From Anas platyrhynchos (lineage: Eukaryota > Chordata > Aves > Anseriformes > Anatidae): DNA of 64,000 nucleotides. Made by a program: the position numbers and the translations under genes. Positions 12,375-25,978 of the stretch are shown piece after piece. Position 1 is the first letter of the stretch, and each line of letters opens with the position of its first letter. Location: the NCBI RefSeq assembly GCF_047663525.1, contig NC_092592.1, positions 18,612,001 through 18,676,000 of the forward strand, written 5' to 3'. The notes under the pieces are model-generated. The model was not told where the DNA came from. It was given only the letters and a program-made list of their open reading frames with translations, and did no database searches.

Positions 12375-12909
12375 AGAGAGAGAGAGAAAAAGGAAAGTAG
12401 ACTATAGCATCTTTTTAAAGACTTAGGCCAGGCTATATTTGATGTGGAAAATACATATGCTGCAAAAATATTCATGTGAGTAAAATTACACCAGAACTAA
12501 TTCTATGACCTGAAGAGCAAGAGCTTCTTCTGTGGAACACCTTCAGTATCAGCATGTGTAAAGCACTGAAGCTTAACCTAATCCAATATAATAATTTTTC
12601 ATAAATCATCTCATTTATTTTGTTACATTGCCATGAATTAAAGACAAAATCAACAAACATTGGAGCCTATGGCAGATTGTAAGCAAACAACAGATGCCTA
12701 AAAAATAATGGATTATCTTTACCATCTTGTGCTCCAATCCTGCAAACAGTAGCGCATGCATGCACACATAAACATGCGCACACATGATTGCTTCAATTCG
12801 TGTACCTGCCAGGTGAAGACCTGCAGCTGGAAGCAAATGGCATCTCTGTAAATACCAAAGTACAGACCAGGAGAAGGGGAGATTTGTCACATGTCCAGCA
12901 CTGCATGCA

Positions 12910-13507
12910 TAGAATCATAGAATCAGTAAGGTTGGAAAACACCTCCAAGATCATCTGGTCCAACCATCGCCCTACTGCCAATGTCACCCACTAAACCATG
13001 TTCCTAAGCGCCACGTCCAACCTTTCCTTGAACACCCTCAGGGACAGTGACTCCACCACTTCCCTGGGCAGCCTGTTCCAGTGTCTGATTACTCTTTCTG
13101 AGAAGAAATGTCTCCTAATTTCCAACATAAACGCCCCCTGACACAACTTGAGGCCATTCCCTCTAGTCCTATTGCTAGTCATCTGTGAGAAGAGGTCAAC
13201 CCCCAGCTCCCCACCACTTCTTTTCAGGTAGCTGTAGAGAGCAGTAAGGCCTGCTCTGAGCCTCCTCTTTAACTAAAAAACCCCAGTTCCCGCTGCTGCT
13301 CCTCACAGGACTTGTGTTCCAGGCCCTTCACCAGCTTTGTGGCCATTCTCTGGACATGCTCCAGGGCCTCTGTGTCCTTCTTATATTGAGGAGCCCAAAA
13401 CTGGACACAGTACTCAAAGTGCAGCCTCACCAGAGCAGAATACAAGGGGACGATTGCCTCCTTGGTCCTTCTGGCTACGCTATTCCTGACAGAAGCCAGG
13501 ATACCGC
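12910..13507 (-). mobile_element. CR1 LINE fragment, 3' end only
   Basis: The plus strand starts with the CR1 tail AGAATCATAGAATCA at 12911-12925, followed by the familiar block GGTTGGAAAACACCTCC. The body continues with [11 protein letters not shown]-type remnants of the CR1 ORF2 C-terminus on the minus strand. It is about 600 bases long, lacks the reverse transcriptase core and fades out near 13507. Confidence 0.93.
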
Positions 13508-16500
13508 TAGATCACTATTTCAATCACCTCAAGTTTTCTGTAACATGCTGGATGAGAATTATATGCCCCAGAAAATTCAATTTTTTTAATATATATATAT
13601 ATATTTTTTGTCTAAGAAATTATGCCACAGATCAACAGGCCCCCAAGATTTGATTTGTGTAGGTGAAAACAACTCATTTGCCTGCATGAAACTGATAGCT
13701 TGTCTCATTGTAAGGCATGACCCAGTGAGGGACACAAGCGCGCAGGAAGCTGAACAATGTTTTTGTGGCGTTCCTTCCTTCTTGCTGAAGCAATGGTGAA
13801 GCAATGAAGCAAAGGTGAAGCCTAAATTCTGTAAATACCACCCTGATGGTGGGGAGAAACAAGGGACAGCCGTACCATGGTTGAGGAAAGGTGTTGAGCA
13901 CCTGGAGGTGGGTGCAGAACAGTGCAGGCCTACTACAGTGCACTGCTTTATTCAGAAAGTGTTAAGGAAGGGGGCTTGACAGCAGTTTATCCCCAGGCAA
14001 ATTCTACCCTAACAAAAGAGATATGCTTCCCTGATATTACACATTATTTACAGGCTGTCCTTTTTGTGATAGTCACTTTATGTTTTTTATCATAGTAATT
14101 TTAGTGATGATAGTCTTGGCTGTAAACTGCTCTCAGTGTGCATCCTCAAACCTGAAGGCATCTCGACAGCAACAGCACTTGCTGGCCGTTTGATTTTGGA
14201 GGGACTACTAGTAATACTAAGAAATCTTACTATTTATTGAAGTATTTACTGTCATGCCAGCCTGCACCTCAATGAAATTCTCTCTGAGGACACATCTTTT
14301 CCTCAGGTCACCTCTCTTTCTAGGGGGCCTGTCAGCAGCAGTGGTATGAGCATAGCAGGTGGTGTTCCACAGCCTGGCTGCTGCAACCCGAGCTGCTGCC
14401 CCAAAAGGCCTTGGACTTCGAGGAAGGGGTAGCCGTGGACCTGGATGTGCTCTGGCTCCTGGAGGACGAATGCCACTGTCCCCTCTGCCTTAGTGAGGCA
14501 GGAGGACTGGGGGTAGGGCCATTCTGTGGGACCTCAGTCTTTCTTCAACCCTGCAGGGGTGATGTATTCTCACTCCATGGCAGATTTTTCCTCTTTAACA
14601 TAAATTTAACTACAGATATGTATGGTCACGCTCTAGCTAGTTGCTGGTTGCTTAGTGTTGGTATCAGTGCAGCAGAGCTGATGATACTGGTTCTTATGAT
14701 TAGTTTTGCCTAACAACCCCCAGTAAAATGTCATATTTTAGTTATATACACTTCAGCTGACTCCTTTTTATTTTCTCAGTCTTGAAATTTGTTAGCCTAA
14801 ATGCTTTTTCAAAAGTTTTAAAATGTTCAGTGCTTTATAAGGTAAAAATGCTGTTTACCCAACTGAACTAGTTCTTATAATGATTTAATTGAGACATTTC
14901 TTTTTTCTTTTTTTCTTTTCTTTTTTTTTTTAATGTTGAAACAGGTATTTTAGTCCGTGGAAAGATGGGCCTCTGCTGTCTAGTAAAACTCACCCATCTG
15001 AGCACTAATACAAAGGGACAATGAAATGTGACAGGAACAAAGGCAAAGGTGTCTGTTGACAAGAATGAAGAGATCTGAGGTTTACTGCAGATTTACCTAC
15101 ATCAATTAATTCCATTAATTTGAATAATGATATTGACCTCTTTTGTAAAACCCAAAAGAAAGTGAATTTTGAAAAAAAAGATGTGTCCTGCTTTCCAGCC
15201 ATTACATAACTGTAACTTTTTAATGTCACATTGAAATACTTGCACACCCAGGTATAAAACTAACAGAGCATGTAGGAGAAAGACAGATAAGATGTTTCTT
15301 AAAAATCTACACAAGGGTCCTCCACATTCAGAGGTGACAAGATAGCTATTATAAATGTGGCCAAATAACCAAATAACCAAGATCGTGCACTATCTGAAAT
15401 AAAACAGCTTCTTAGCTGTCCCCTTTTCTTCCTGTCTGGGATGAAAATGTGTCTAGGTTTAGCTACTTCATACCCTTGGAAGAGAGTTAGCAAATTCTTA
15501 GAAATCAGGCTTTTAAAAATCTTTGCTTGCACTGTGTTTTGAAGAGAAAACTTTGTCTGGCACTGCTTGCCAGGGGAAGCTCTTGCAAATCTGTATTTTG
15601 AGGGACAAGCAGAGAGAAATATGGGTGCTTGTATATGAATGTGATTTCAAAACTAGCCTAAGTAGAATGTATCTATCTAGGAAACTATCAAGAACTATTT
15701 TAATGACTATAATGTTGTTGTCCATGTGGCCATTAACTTTGTTTCAGAATGCTATCATCTTCTATTAACCAGGTATATCACATGATACAAAACTAAGAAT
15801 GAGAAGTCGTTGGTGAAAATGGTTGACTTGCAGATGGATTGTGATGCTGAGATTTAAAAAGCCTGTGCTGGGGAAGATGGACTGTATGTGTTTGCAGATG
15901 GGCTCACTGGTGCAGATTGTGGAAAAATTCAATGTCACTTGCTTCGTTGGTGTCAATTACAGCCAGAACCAAATATAAATCTTCAGAGGAGTTACAAAGC
16001 CCTGCAAGTAATGATCCACAAAATACGTATTTCTTAAAAATAATGTCACCAAGGACTACAGACCAAACAGACCTCCATCACTTGATGGATATTCACAGCA
16101 AGACACAGGCCAGCAGTTCAATTAACCCAGCAACAGATTAAGGAAGTAATAAACATTAAGAGACTAGCTAGGGCATATGTAGAGAAATAACGTGTGGTTC
16201 ATTGATATAAGGAGTCATCATAAGGAAAGAGTCTTTTCAGAGAGAGAAGTGATCCTATGCTCCATTTTTGTCATGTAGAGATAAGTTTTCTAAAAGGCTG
16301 ATTCTAGACCCATGAGGAAAGGCTTCTGCATAACTCTTGTGATTCAAGCAGAAAATATAACCTTAAGAAATAGAATATAATGAAGAACTACAACACAGAT
16401 CATGTCTGGATGATACTAATCATTAACAATTTATTTTAAAAGCACATAGAAAGTTAGTATGTTTTTGGAGCCATGTGTGGTTAATACTATTTTAAAGCTA

Positions 16501-17949
16501 GATGATAAAGACAGATTACTTTGAAATGAAAAAGGTAATTCTAGCCCTAGGGAAATCCTGTTAAACAATATTCGTTGTTGCATTTTCTGTACTACTACCT
16601 TTCTGCTTCATGCCAAAAGGTGATTTAGAGAAGGTTCCAACCATACTGACTGTCTATAATATACAAAATGTGTAAGAATTCTTCTGCATCTATATGGATT
16701 AGATTCCCCTTGTGTTTTAATAAATCTTGGTTTTATTTTTCTAACAAATCTATGGAAGATTTGTTAGGTGAGGAATAGAAATCCAAGGAGCCTTGAGAAA
16801 TTTGTAGAAATAACTGGTCAATTGTTCACATAATTCATCAATGCACATTTTAAAAATATCTTTCTTCTTTAAAAGTGTCTTTTGGTTGTCTTCTGAAGAC
16901 GAACAATAAAAACTGAGCCTGAACATTGGTCAAAGACTATTGAGATATTCTTTTTCTTGTGTTAGAAAAGCTGGCAAATGAATTTACATGAAGAAGGTAA
17001 TGTGTACCTAGCTGTTAGCTGAAGTGGGAAACGTCAAAATCTTCAAAATAAAAATTTCATTTAAGTGTATGTAAGTTAACTGACCATCATTATTTCTTAG
17101 GCATTACAAACAGCCCAGCCAAAACTGTATTGGACAAGCTCTTGTGACTGAAGTGAAAAGCTTCAGATGGAAAGGATATAATATTAAATAAAAGTAAGGC
17201 ATTCTGACAGCAGCCAGCCATCATTCCCTGGTTCTGAAGATGTATGTGATTCATTGGAAATGAGGATTTCTACGTTAAAACTAGATTTTGGCATCAGAAA
17301 CGTCTGCCTGGAACACTATATAAAAACGCTAGAAACTTGCCTTTAAAACTGTAGCTGATTAGATGTCATTGCCTAAAAAACAAACTGAACATAGTGTGCA
17401 ATTTAACAATGAATTTAACGTAGTGTTGTTGCAGATTTATTTCACTTTCTTAATTCTTAATGGAAAAAGTTATTTTGACTGAAAAAAAGTCATATTTTAT
17501 TATTTTTCTAATCTTTGTGTGCAAATATACATGTCAATGAAAAGTGAGACTCCACAAGGTAGAAGGGCCTCTCCAGTTAAGATTATTTCATCGTGGCAGG
17601 TTAAATTACGTTAAGTGCCTTTCTTCCAGAATGTAGTGTGTACCTGAAAGAACTAGCCGAAATGCTGCTTCACACCTTACACATATGTCTTCTTTCAATT
17701 CCATTCCTCCCCCTCCCTTAAACCAGAAAATGAAGGCTTAAATAGGACATCCTGGATGAAGTCCTTGGATTCAACAGAAGTCTCCATTGTAGGCCCATTG
17801 TGTTTTCTATCATAAAGATCTAAATTAACATTTATAGATAAGTTTTCCCATTCCTAATAGAAAATAAAGGTGATAATTTATTATCGGTATTATTATGCCT
17901 CTTAGAAAACAGAGGTGTTTCAGAACAGACTGTGAAAATCAGGAGAAAA

Positions 17950-18023
17950 GGAAATTAATCTGTTTAACAAATAATGTTAAACAGATCTATTTAACAAATC
18001 TGTTTAACAAATAATTAATTTCC
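17950..18023. repeat. Cluster of direct and inverted 11-mers (ATCTGTTTAAC)
   Basis: ATCTGTTTAAC occurs at 17958-17968 and 17998-18008, inverted at 17976-17986, and with one mismatch at 17985-17995. The two direct copies extend to 18 identical bases. The block is bounded by inverted arms GGAAATTAAT (17950-17959) and ATTAATTTCC (18014-18023). Confidence 0.8.
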
Positions 18024-21000
18024 CATAATTGATGACAGAGATGACAACACTTCATGTTGTTTTCATGTTTATGGCATTCTGAGCCTTGTTTATAAAACAT
18101 TGTTGAAAATTTATTAAAATATAGTATTTTACGCACATTTAAACTCCACATTTCCAGCTGTGTTTTGATTAAAAAGTAACTGTATGCTACATATTGTAAG
18201 TTCATGCAAGTATTAAAAATTAGTCTTGAAACAAGATGAATATTTTTAATGAAATAACTTCCCACCTTTTAGAAAATTATTGGAACATGTTTTAAACTGT
18301 ACTGCTTTGTACTGATTGTGTACATATGTATTATTAAGGTGAACATCAACAGATGAGTAAGGCCAGCTGCGGGACACGGGCTGGAGGGCCTCAGTCTTCC
18401 ACTACAGCCAAGCTTCTGTTTCACAGAGAACTCCAAGGGATCCAACTCTTCTGTCTGACAGGACCTATGAAATTCAGAAGAAATCTTTTTGATGCCTCTG
18501 TTACTAGATATTTGATGGAACATTTCAGAATTTTACCAAGCCATAACCTTTCCTTTCCATTCTGCCTCTAATGAAACTGTCTTCCCATATATTCACTGTT
18601 CACAGTCAAGTAATGCCAAACTGCTTTAAGTTATCCCACCACAGGTATCCATGTGGAAAGGATTAAGAAAATTTATCTTATTTTACCTCAACACTGTTAT
18701 TCTTCTTGCGGGCGGGCTTGGAGATTCAACCAACCCTGAATAATTATAGAGACAGTCTGTTTCTATTTCCCCTGGTAATAGGAATAAAATGTAAAGCTTT
18801 TTTTCTGAATGAAACAAAAAGCTAGTGATTAAAATAATCTAGATACATGCCTACAAATGGGGTATGCTAATTCCTCTAGAGATTAAAAAAAAAAAAAAAA
18901 AGATTATGCTGTACCAAGGTCACAAATAGCAGCAGTAACAGGGATGTAACCAAGCAGGAAATCTAATGGTTGGTGTTTACAATCCTGTGTTTCTAGTACA
19001 ACTACACCATCATGTACCTAAAAGACATCCTTCCACATGTTAGATTCATCCACAAAGATGAGATATTCATAGGAGAAAGATTAAATGAGATCAGGAGACA
19101 ATCATAACATTTATTATACACTACACTATAAAAGAATTTACAAAAATCAAAGGCAACAGTTGCAAGCTGCTTGCATGTAGATTTCTGTTCTGTAGGACTA
19201 CAGGAAGCAGCCCCACCAAGCAGCCAGCAGCAGCCTAACATGCCTCAGCCTGATGACATTGTCATCCAGAGTTATATCATCACTGAAGAATCACCCAGAA
19301 ACAGTAAAACGAAACACCTACATAAAAATCTTTAAGATACTCTTGCATTAATAAAACTGCAGTTTCAGCCTACATATCCCCAAACACAGTCTGACTGATT
19401 CAGTGACTTGCTGGACTGGTGCACTCCTCACCATTACCTTGCTCAGTACTGCAGCATAAGACTAGATGCACAAAGTGCCAAATGTGGCACAGATTGCATC
19501 ATGTACAGCTTAACCCTGTCCAGGGGAATCCCAGATGAGCAGTGGTCATTCCCACAAAAGATACATACTCTCTCCAATCTTCCAGCACCATTTTCAAAAT
19601 GCTTGGTGACTTTCTTCTAACAGGGACTTCAGTTAAAGCTGTGTGAAGTGGTGCCGTGGATAATTTCCGATGCATCTCCCTCTTAGCATCACCACCTGTT
19701 CTCTGCATTATACAATATGCCAATGAACATACAGCCTTGCCTTCTCCACACAACTACAATTAGCACTGCTAGCAGCTCTTACAGTTTTTGTGAGCTGGCT
19801 TATATAGATTTCTAGATGCGACCAAGAATAATTATGTACACGTTGCCTTTTTTTTTTTTCTTGTAGTTTTACTCAGCAGTTCTTTGCAGGCACAAGCAAT
19901 CAGTTTTACCAGGAGCACATATTTTCTTTGACCACAGTCTTGATTTCTTACTGCTCAGGGAATTTATATATCAGTGACTACAATTTGAAGATATTCAAGC
20001 TGTATTAAATAAGCTGTCTGAGAAGCCAGATGCAGTATAATATGCTTGTCTAAGTCCATTGCAATTTTTGGCTTGCCTAGTACTACTTCTGCGCTTTCAT
20101 TTTCACAGGAGGATGAATTTCAAATGTGCTTTGAAATCTTCAGAGCAGGATAGTGATGTCCAAGCGACAAAAACCAGTGCTCAGTAGTCTGAGCACACAA
20201 GTGGACTTGTTTTGGCAGGATGCTGGCACTCCAGCTGTTGTTCTGAGCTGCTGCCCGGCTGCTCGCCATTAATCACTTCTGGCAGGTAAAAAAGGCTTTT
20301 CAAAGGTCTTTCACCCCTGGCTTGTATTCAAGAAGCAAAAAGGATGTTGCAGCATATAGTGCTTGTGCCAGACGCGATCTTCAGTCTAGCAGAGACCACA
20401 GCACAGCTCAGGTTTCCACATCTAAAAAGGGTGCTAGTTCTCAGTTACCCTGCCTGTGTTTGTAACAAGCTGACAAGCTTGTTCCTGCCTAGCAGAGATA
20501 CGGCAAGACAAAACCACAGAGATGATCACTACTAGAAGGTGGGTAAAGCAGTGCAAGCTTTTTAAGACTTCTGTGGTTGAGGGGAACAAAAAAGAAAAAA
20601 GAATTGATAAAATACAGGTGCGAATCCAAGTTAACTTGAGCTCTTCCTTTCCTTCTTTTGGGCACATTAATGTATAGAAATCCTTAGACAAAACTAAATC
20701 TCTTAGTGACCTAAAAAGGAGAAAATGTTTCAAGAACACTGCATCTTACTCAACATTAAATGTTTAATAAAGTCAATGCACTCAGGTAAAGAACCCAAAC
20801 TACCTTTATCCTGCTTCTGATAAATGCCCTCAGAAACACAGTGATGAGATTACTCACCCATCAGCACACTCCCATTACTCTCCCTTCCTTTCTTATCAAG
20901 GCAGTAACAGAGCCCCTCCTTTCTAAGCCAGCATCTTTCCTAGCTGTCCCAGGAGGAACTCTCACAAAGTTTCCATCATGAGACAGCAGTTTGGGATAAC

Positions 21001-23050
21001 AGGGACCTGCATCCCAGCTGCCCACTACTCCCAGATCCAGCCAGGTTTAAGTTCCCACATCTTACAAATCTGGAGGCTGGGGACCAGCATACTACTCCCA
21101 AAAGAGGAAATGAAGAAAGATATTAAAAATAAATACATGCATTTACTCTTATCTGGGGGATTTCTTAAGACTGAGTCAAAGAGCTGAACCAGTTTACTTA
21201 GGGTTTACTGCATCTGGTGTAATAACGTTTATTAACATGGGATTAATTCACATTTGTCTTTGAACACCCAGGCTGGATGTGAGTAACTGCAGTTAAGTAG
21301 CCAGAAGTTCAGGCTGCTGTAATCTCACAACTAACTCATTCACCATAGCACACGCTAACAGGGAAGATGCTGTGACTTTACTTGCCCTGCAGTGAACTGG
21401 GCCAGTCTGTGGTGCCTTGTCAGCTCCTCCATGCTGTGGGAAAACCAGTGGAGAGATCTGTGCATACAAATAGTAAGTGGGAAAGCAAGGGCAAATCAAT
21501 AGCAATCAGATGATAGAGTGCACATCCATGCTGAAAATCCCCAATGAAAACAACATGAGTTACAGACCACCCATCAACCATGCAAGTTAGCACAGCTTTG
21601 AATTTAGCTCAGGTGTGTTTGTACGTAGCAGTGATACCCAAGCATGAACCTGACTATGGATTTAGCTACCAGTGTAACTGTCTTGTAGGCAACTGTTCCT
21701 GGAAGAAAATGTTATTTCTGGCATACAAACTTAATTCGTTCTCTGTCAGCACACACCTGCTGGTGGCAGCACCACTGTGGCAACTCTGCTCTGCCGGCAC
21801 AAGGGCCTATTGCCCCACATGGATGAGCTGACTCTGAAGCAGAGCCACAGCATTTCTGAGGCCTATCACAGAAGGGGTAACCCTGTGGTGTTTCTGTTGC
21901 CAGCTGAACTGCCAGAAGCAGGCGCCAGCCTCCTGTTAAGGCTGCAGTTCCCTGTTACTGCAGCCCGCAGTTTGGACAATCAGCCTGATGAAGGGCAAAC
22001 CAGAACTGCTTTTGTGAAACTGTCACCTCAGAGGCCTTCAGCAAGGCCACCATTCAGCAGAGTCTATTGAGAACTGCTCTCCCTCTTCTGCTGTCTCCTC
22101 ATGCTTACTTAGTACAGCCTGAGTAGGCCCAATGCCTTTCTAGGCATTTCCAGTCTCATGATTGACTGCTTGCGGCTGTCACATGAGTGACTGGCATGCC
22201 CCTCTGCATTAGCCAAGACTATTCTTAGCAGGCAGGAAAGAAACAGAGGCAGGGATTTCAGCTACATAGACTACAACCTTCTGTTGTTCACAGGTTGAGT
22301 CACTTTTTGGCACCCTCATGGAAGCATTTGGCTAACAAACTCTATTCACTTTCCTCGTCAGAAACACCCATACCAGCAACTCATTCCACTGGGACAGGCC
22401 GAAGCACGGCCCTGTCAGGGAGCAGCAGAGCACAACTCATGGAGGTACGCACAGCAGCAGCTCTGCATAGCGTCCACTCATCTGGTGCCCCTGATGGTCA
22501 AGTTAGTGTATAGCAAGAGAAAAACAGAGCTTGCTAAGATGCACTGAAAACTTCTGACAGGAAAAGTAAGCTCATCTAAGTATAATTTGAACATCAAGTA
22601 CAATTTAGTTTGGCCTGAGAAGGATCTGTTGCAGAAAAACATATTCTGTTTCACAGAAGCTAGAGACAGTGCTTTAAATGTTTTTATTCCCTTCTCTCTC
22701 CACTTTTGCTCTTGTTTCCAGCTGTCACTGTTTCAAGCTGTCACTTCTCACAAGTGATTCAAGCATGCCTTTGGAGACCTCCTGGAACAGAGCTGGTATA
22801 GCCCTCCTCCTCAGTAAGATCTACCCTCCTTTGCCTTCCATCACATCTATCTTGGAGCATCAGGATGGAAGAGAACATCACTTTCTGCAGAAGCACAGAG
22901 GCAGAGATATTAGCAGGACTCTTTTGCTTGTACTGCATAATGAGGAAGTCAGTATGATGAGAAAAAATTCACTTTTTTCTCGTTCAAGATATACTGGTAT
23001 TTCTGCCCAATGAAACATGCTTGCAAACATCCCGTCTTCCACATTAAGAA

Positions 23051-23144
23051 TGTGGAATTATTAATTATTATGTCCTTAAACATGTTTTGTGACATTTTGT
23101 GGAATTATTAGTTATTATGTCCTTAAACATGTTTTGTGACATTT
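23051..23144. repeat. 47-base tandem duplication
   Basis: Two adjacent 47-base units (23051-23097 and 23098-23144) differ at a single base (TAATTA versus TAGTTA), followed by a T run. This looks like a recent local duplication. Confidence 0.95.
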
Positions 23145-23894
23145 TTTTTTTCCATGTGTAAACAGTACCCACATCAGGTCACTGCTCTGTGAACATTCAG
23201 TATTACAAGCCTCTCCCCAGTATAAAAAGCAATCAGTAATCTTTTAAAAAGCACCATAAGAATACAGAACTCTTAACTTTTACTTAAGTTCTGAAAGTGT
23301 TCTTTGTGATGAGACTTGCAATGAAGTTACACAAGTCGGCAACAGTGCCATTAATTTTATCAGCTCCCCAAGTGCTTCTATTCACACATCAGAGTGTCCA
23401 CAGCCAACTCAGGCACCTCGGAATACTTTTTCATTCCCCAGTCTTTGTCACAGAATTTGAGAACTGACTTGACATCCCATTTACTGAAGACCCCTCCCAG
23501 TGCTACAGTACCAATAGCAATCTTGTTGCCTGCTGTTGTCTCCTGCCCCATTTGTTTTAGGCCAATTGCCCTTAATTACAGTATTTAGAAGTCAACCAGT
23601 GATCCCAAGGCACAGGCTGTTTTGAGGAGTTCATCCAGCAGAGCAAGTAGAAAAAAAAATTGCTTCTTGTATTTACATCGAAGAGTGCTTCTTGGAAAAT
23701 AAGCATACCCTATCTCCTTCCAAACTGATCTTACTTGCTGTGGTATACGAGAGATTAGAGCTTGAAAAAAAAAAAAAATATTTGAGAAACTACTAACACT
23801 CTTATAGAAAAAAAAAAAAAAAAAAATCAAACAAAAATACTTACCTGGGTTGATGGTCAGTATTTTATAGCAATCACTTGACTTGCATGAGGAG

Positions 23895-23952
23895 TCCAGT
23901 GTGTTTCTATCCTAAAGTCAAACTCCAGTATGTTTCTATCCTAACGTCAAAC
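23895..23952. repeat. 29-base tandem duplication
   Basis: Two 29-base units starting TCCAGT (23895-23923 and 23924-23952) differ at two positions, with the first bases of a third unit after them. Confidence 0.93.
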
Positions 23953-24184
23953 TCCAGTACAGTTTTGACAAGAACAGGAATTATTCTAGTATAGAATACT
24001 AGCAGCTGTTTAGAAATCCAGAAAGACCAGGAAGCAACAGTACTTTTACCAGCATTTCTTAGGGGCCAACACCAGAATAAAAAGCATATCCTTCATACAT
24101 AGCCACAGACTTAAGACTGTAGTTGTAATCTTTTAAAAAATCCATCAACCAGAACAGTTATTTTTCTAGAAAGGGTTTTAAATA

Positions 24185-24217
24185 TACACACACTATTATA
24201 ATAATGTAGTGTGTGTA
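24185..24217. repeat. Perfect 11-base inverted repeat
   Basis: Arms TACACACACTA (24185-24195) and TAGTGTGTGTA (24207-24217) are separated by an 11-base AT-rich loop. The arms are CA/TG microsatellite-like, so the origin may be simple sequence rather than a functional hairpin. Confidence 0.85.
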
Positions 24218-25972
24218 GTATGTACCAACTGCTTTTTTTTTCTTTTTTTTTTTTAATATTTACTTCTTTCCATATTGGAGGAAGAGCTCATAACACCAAT
24301 CTTATTCTCACACCTATGCTTTAAGAAATCAATTCTAATTAGTCCAGCATTAGTTGTGCAAATATGCTCAGTCTCTGTGCAATATTTGGCAGCTCTGGAA
24401 GTTGGCAGATTTTCGAAGTCCAAGATTAACAATTCAGTACACATTTTAAGTGATGAGCAGTAAATAAGACTGGCACCTACACATTTAGTAAGTAAACATA
24501 AACTACTTCCTCTCAGTGAACAAAAAGCTTGCTGAAGAAAGAGATAGGATGCAACAAGATAATAAACAGTTTGTAGATACTAAAGATATTTTAATGTCCT
24601 CCATTCAATTTATGGGGGGAGTAGTTTCTGTTCCATATCAGATGTCCTTAAAAGACTATTGGAAGTCTGAAAAATAAATAAATAAATAAAAGTTAAATGG
24701 TCTCAAAAGGGCAGTCTGGTTACCCTCAAATTCTCTCTAATGAGGTTGTAGGCTACTGAGAGGTGTTTCACACCCCAGACTGAATCCCATCTGCATAGAC
24801 TGTTTTTTTTATTTCTTCTCATTACAGCAATTCTTTATCCCTTCTAGCTCTGACTGTAGTAGGTACATGGATAAGTGCAAGTTATGGTGGAGGGGAAAGA
24901 TTTTTATTCAAAGTCCACACTTCTAAGTAGTATTATAACATATTCTGGGAAGCAGGCAATAATGTACTCTGGAAGTTTTCCCAATCTGTATTTACACCAC
25001 AAAAAGCACGTACTTGTTTAAAGTTGCCAGAACACATCTTACTGGTTCCCAGAATATTAGACCAAAGGCCGCAGTAAGCACATTGCTACTGGTACCCACG
25101 ACCTTACTTCTGTCTCCCCTTCTTCCTTGCAAGCTTTAGTTTTTAAGAAAAGTATATTGCCACATCCATTTCTCTTTTTGAATCTCCTCCTTAACAACTG
25201 TCCAATAATGATACACAGAAGGACTTTGTATTCAGAATTCTCTCTAAATTATCAGGTTGATCAAGGTTTTATAATTCTGAGGGAAGTAAATGAGAAAATT
25301 TCTAGAAGTTCAATATGTTAAAATTTACCTGGCTCAGCCCTAATGAGAGAAAGTTTCAGCTGGATTAAGGTCATAAAATATATTTCAAAATTGCCATTTG
25401 CAAGTATGATTATACAACTCCAGGGCAGACAGCATACTTGGTATGCTATTTAAATACCTCCATAGGAATGAGTTTCCTGTTCATCCTTTTTACATACTAG
25501 ATGGCTGAAATCAGTGACTCAAAGCAGTAACAGGTCTAGCATGCAAACCTATTAAAAATTTCATAACTTCACTTTTTCAGTTTTTCCACTAGTTTGTGCA
25601 CTGACTGTCGATTTAGTGCAGCACTGCTCACTACCATACCTAGAGATGCTACAGCCATCTTCAGCTGAAAAGTCTTCAAGAGCCATCTTGTCATACTTAA
25701 CTGAGATCTAACAATTTTATTTTTTTTTTAAACTTTTTAATAGCAAAAATATTTAAATTATTTGCCAAATCAACATACAGCTTGAAAAAACTCATGCACA
25801 CCAACATATATAGGCAGCATGCATTCTCACACCAGTAAAACAGCTGTGAGATAAATACAACTCTAAACCCTAGATTACTCCAGTTAACTTTTATGGTCAC
25901 AACACTAACAGAGATAATGAAGCCACCATTTTATATGTAAAGTAAATCAAACATCTGTCATCTTTCAAACAT

Positions 25973-25978
25973 TTTATT
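25973..25978 (-). terminator. Candidate distal polyadenylation signal of SAMD8
   Basis: AATAAA on the minus strand (TTTATT on the plus), followed on the transcript side by T- and GT-rich sequence. It is one of several AATAAA matches downstream of the SAMD8 stop. It was chosen because no gene feature intervenes, but nothing in the sequence proves it is used. Confidence 0.3.

Larger units (their letters stand above)
13508..25972. other. Long intergenic stretch, no gene seen
   Basis: About 12 kb of AT-rich DNA between the CR1 fragments and the presumed SAMD8 3' end. It contains homopolymer runs (18885-18901 A, 23764-23778 A, 23808-23826 A), two short tandem duplications (23051-23144, 23895-23952), a cluster of 11-mers at 17950-18023 and a perfect hairpin at 24185-24217. 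No open frame resembles a family I know. A slightly GC-richer patch at 14320-14560 gave no convincing protein or RNA match. Confidence 0.55.

Noticed and set aside
14411-14713. 100-codon plus-strand frame in a GC-richer patch
   Set aside because: No recognisable domain. The alternative frame has an RGRG-like run but stops soon. Probably chance.
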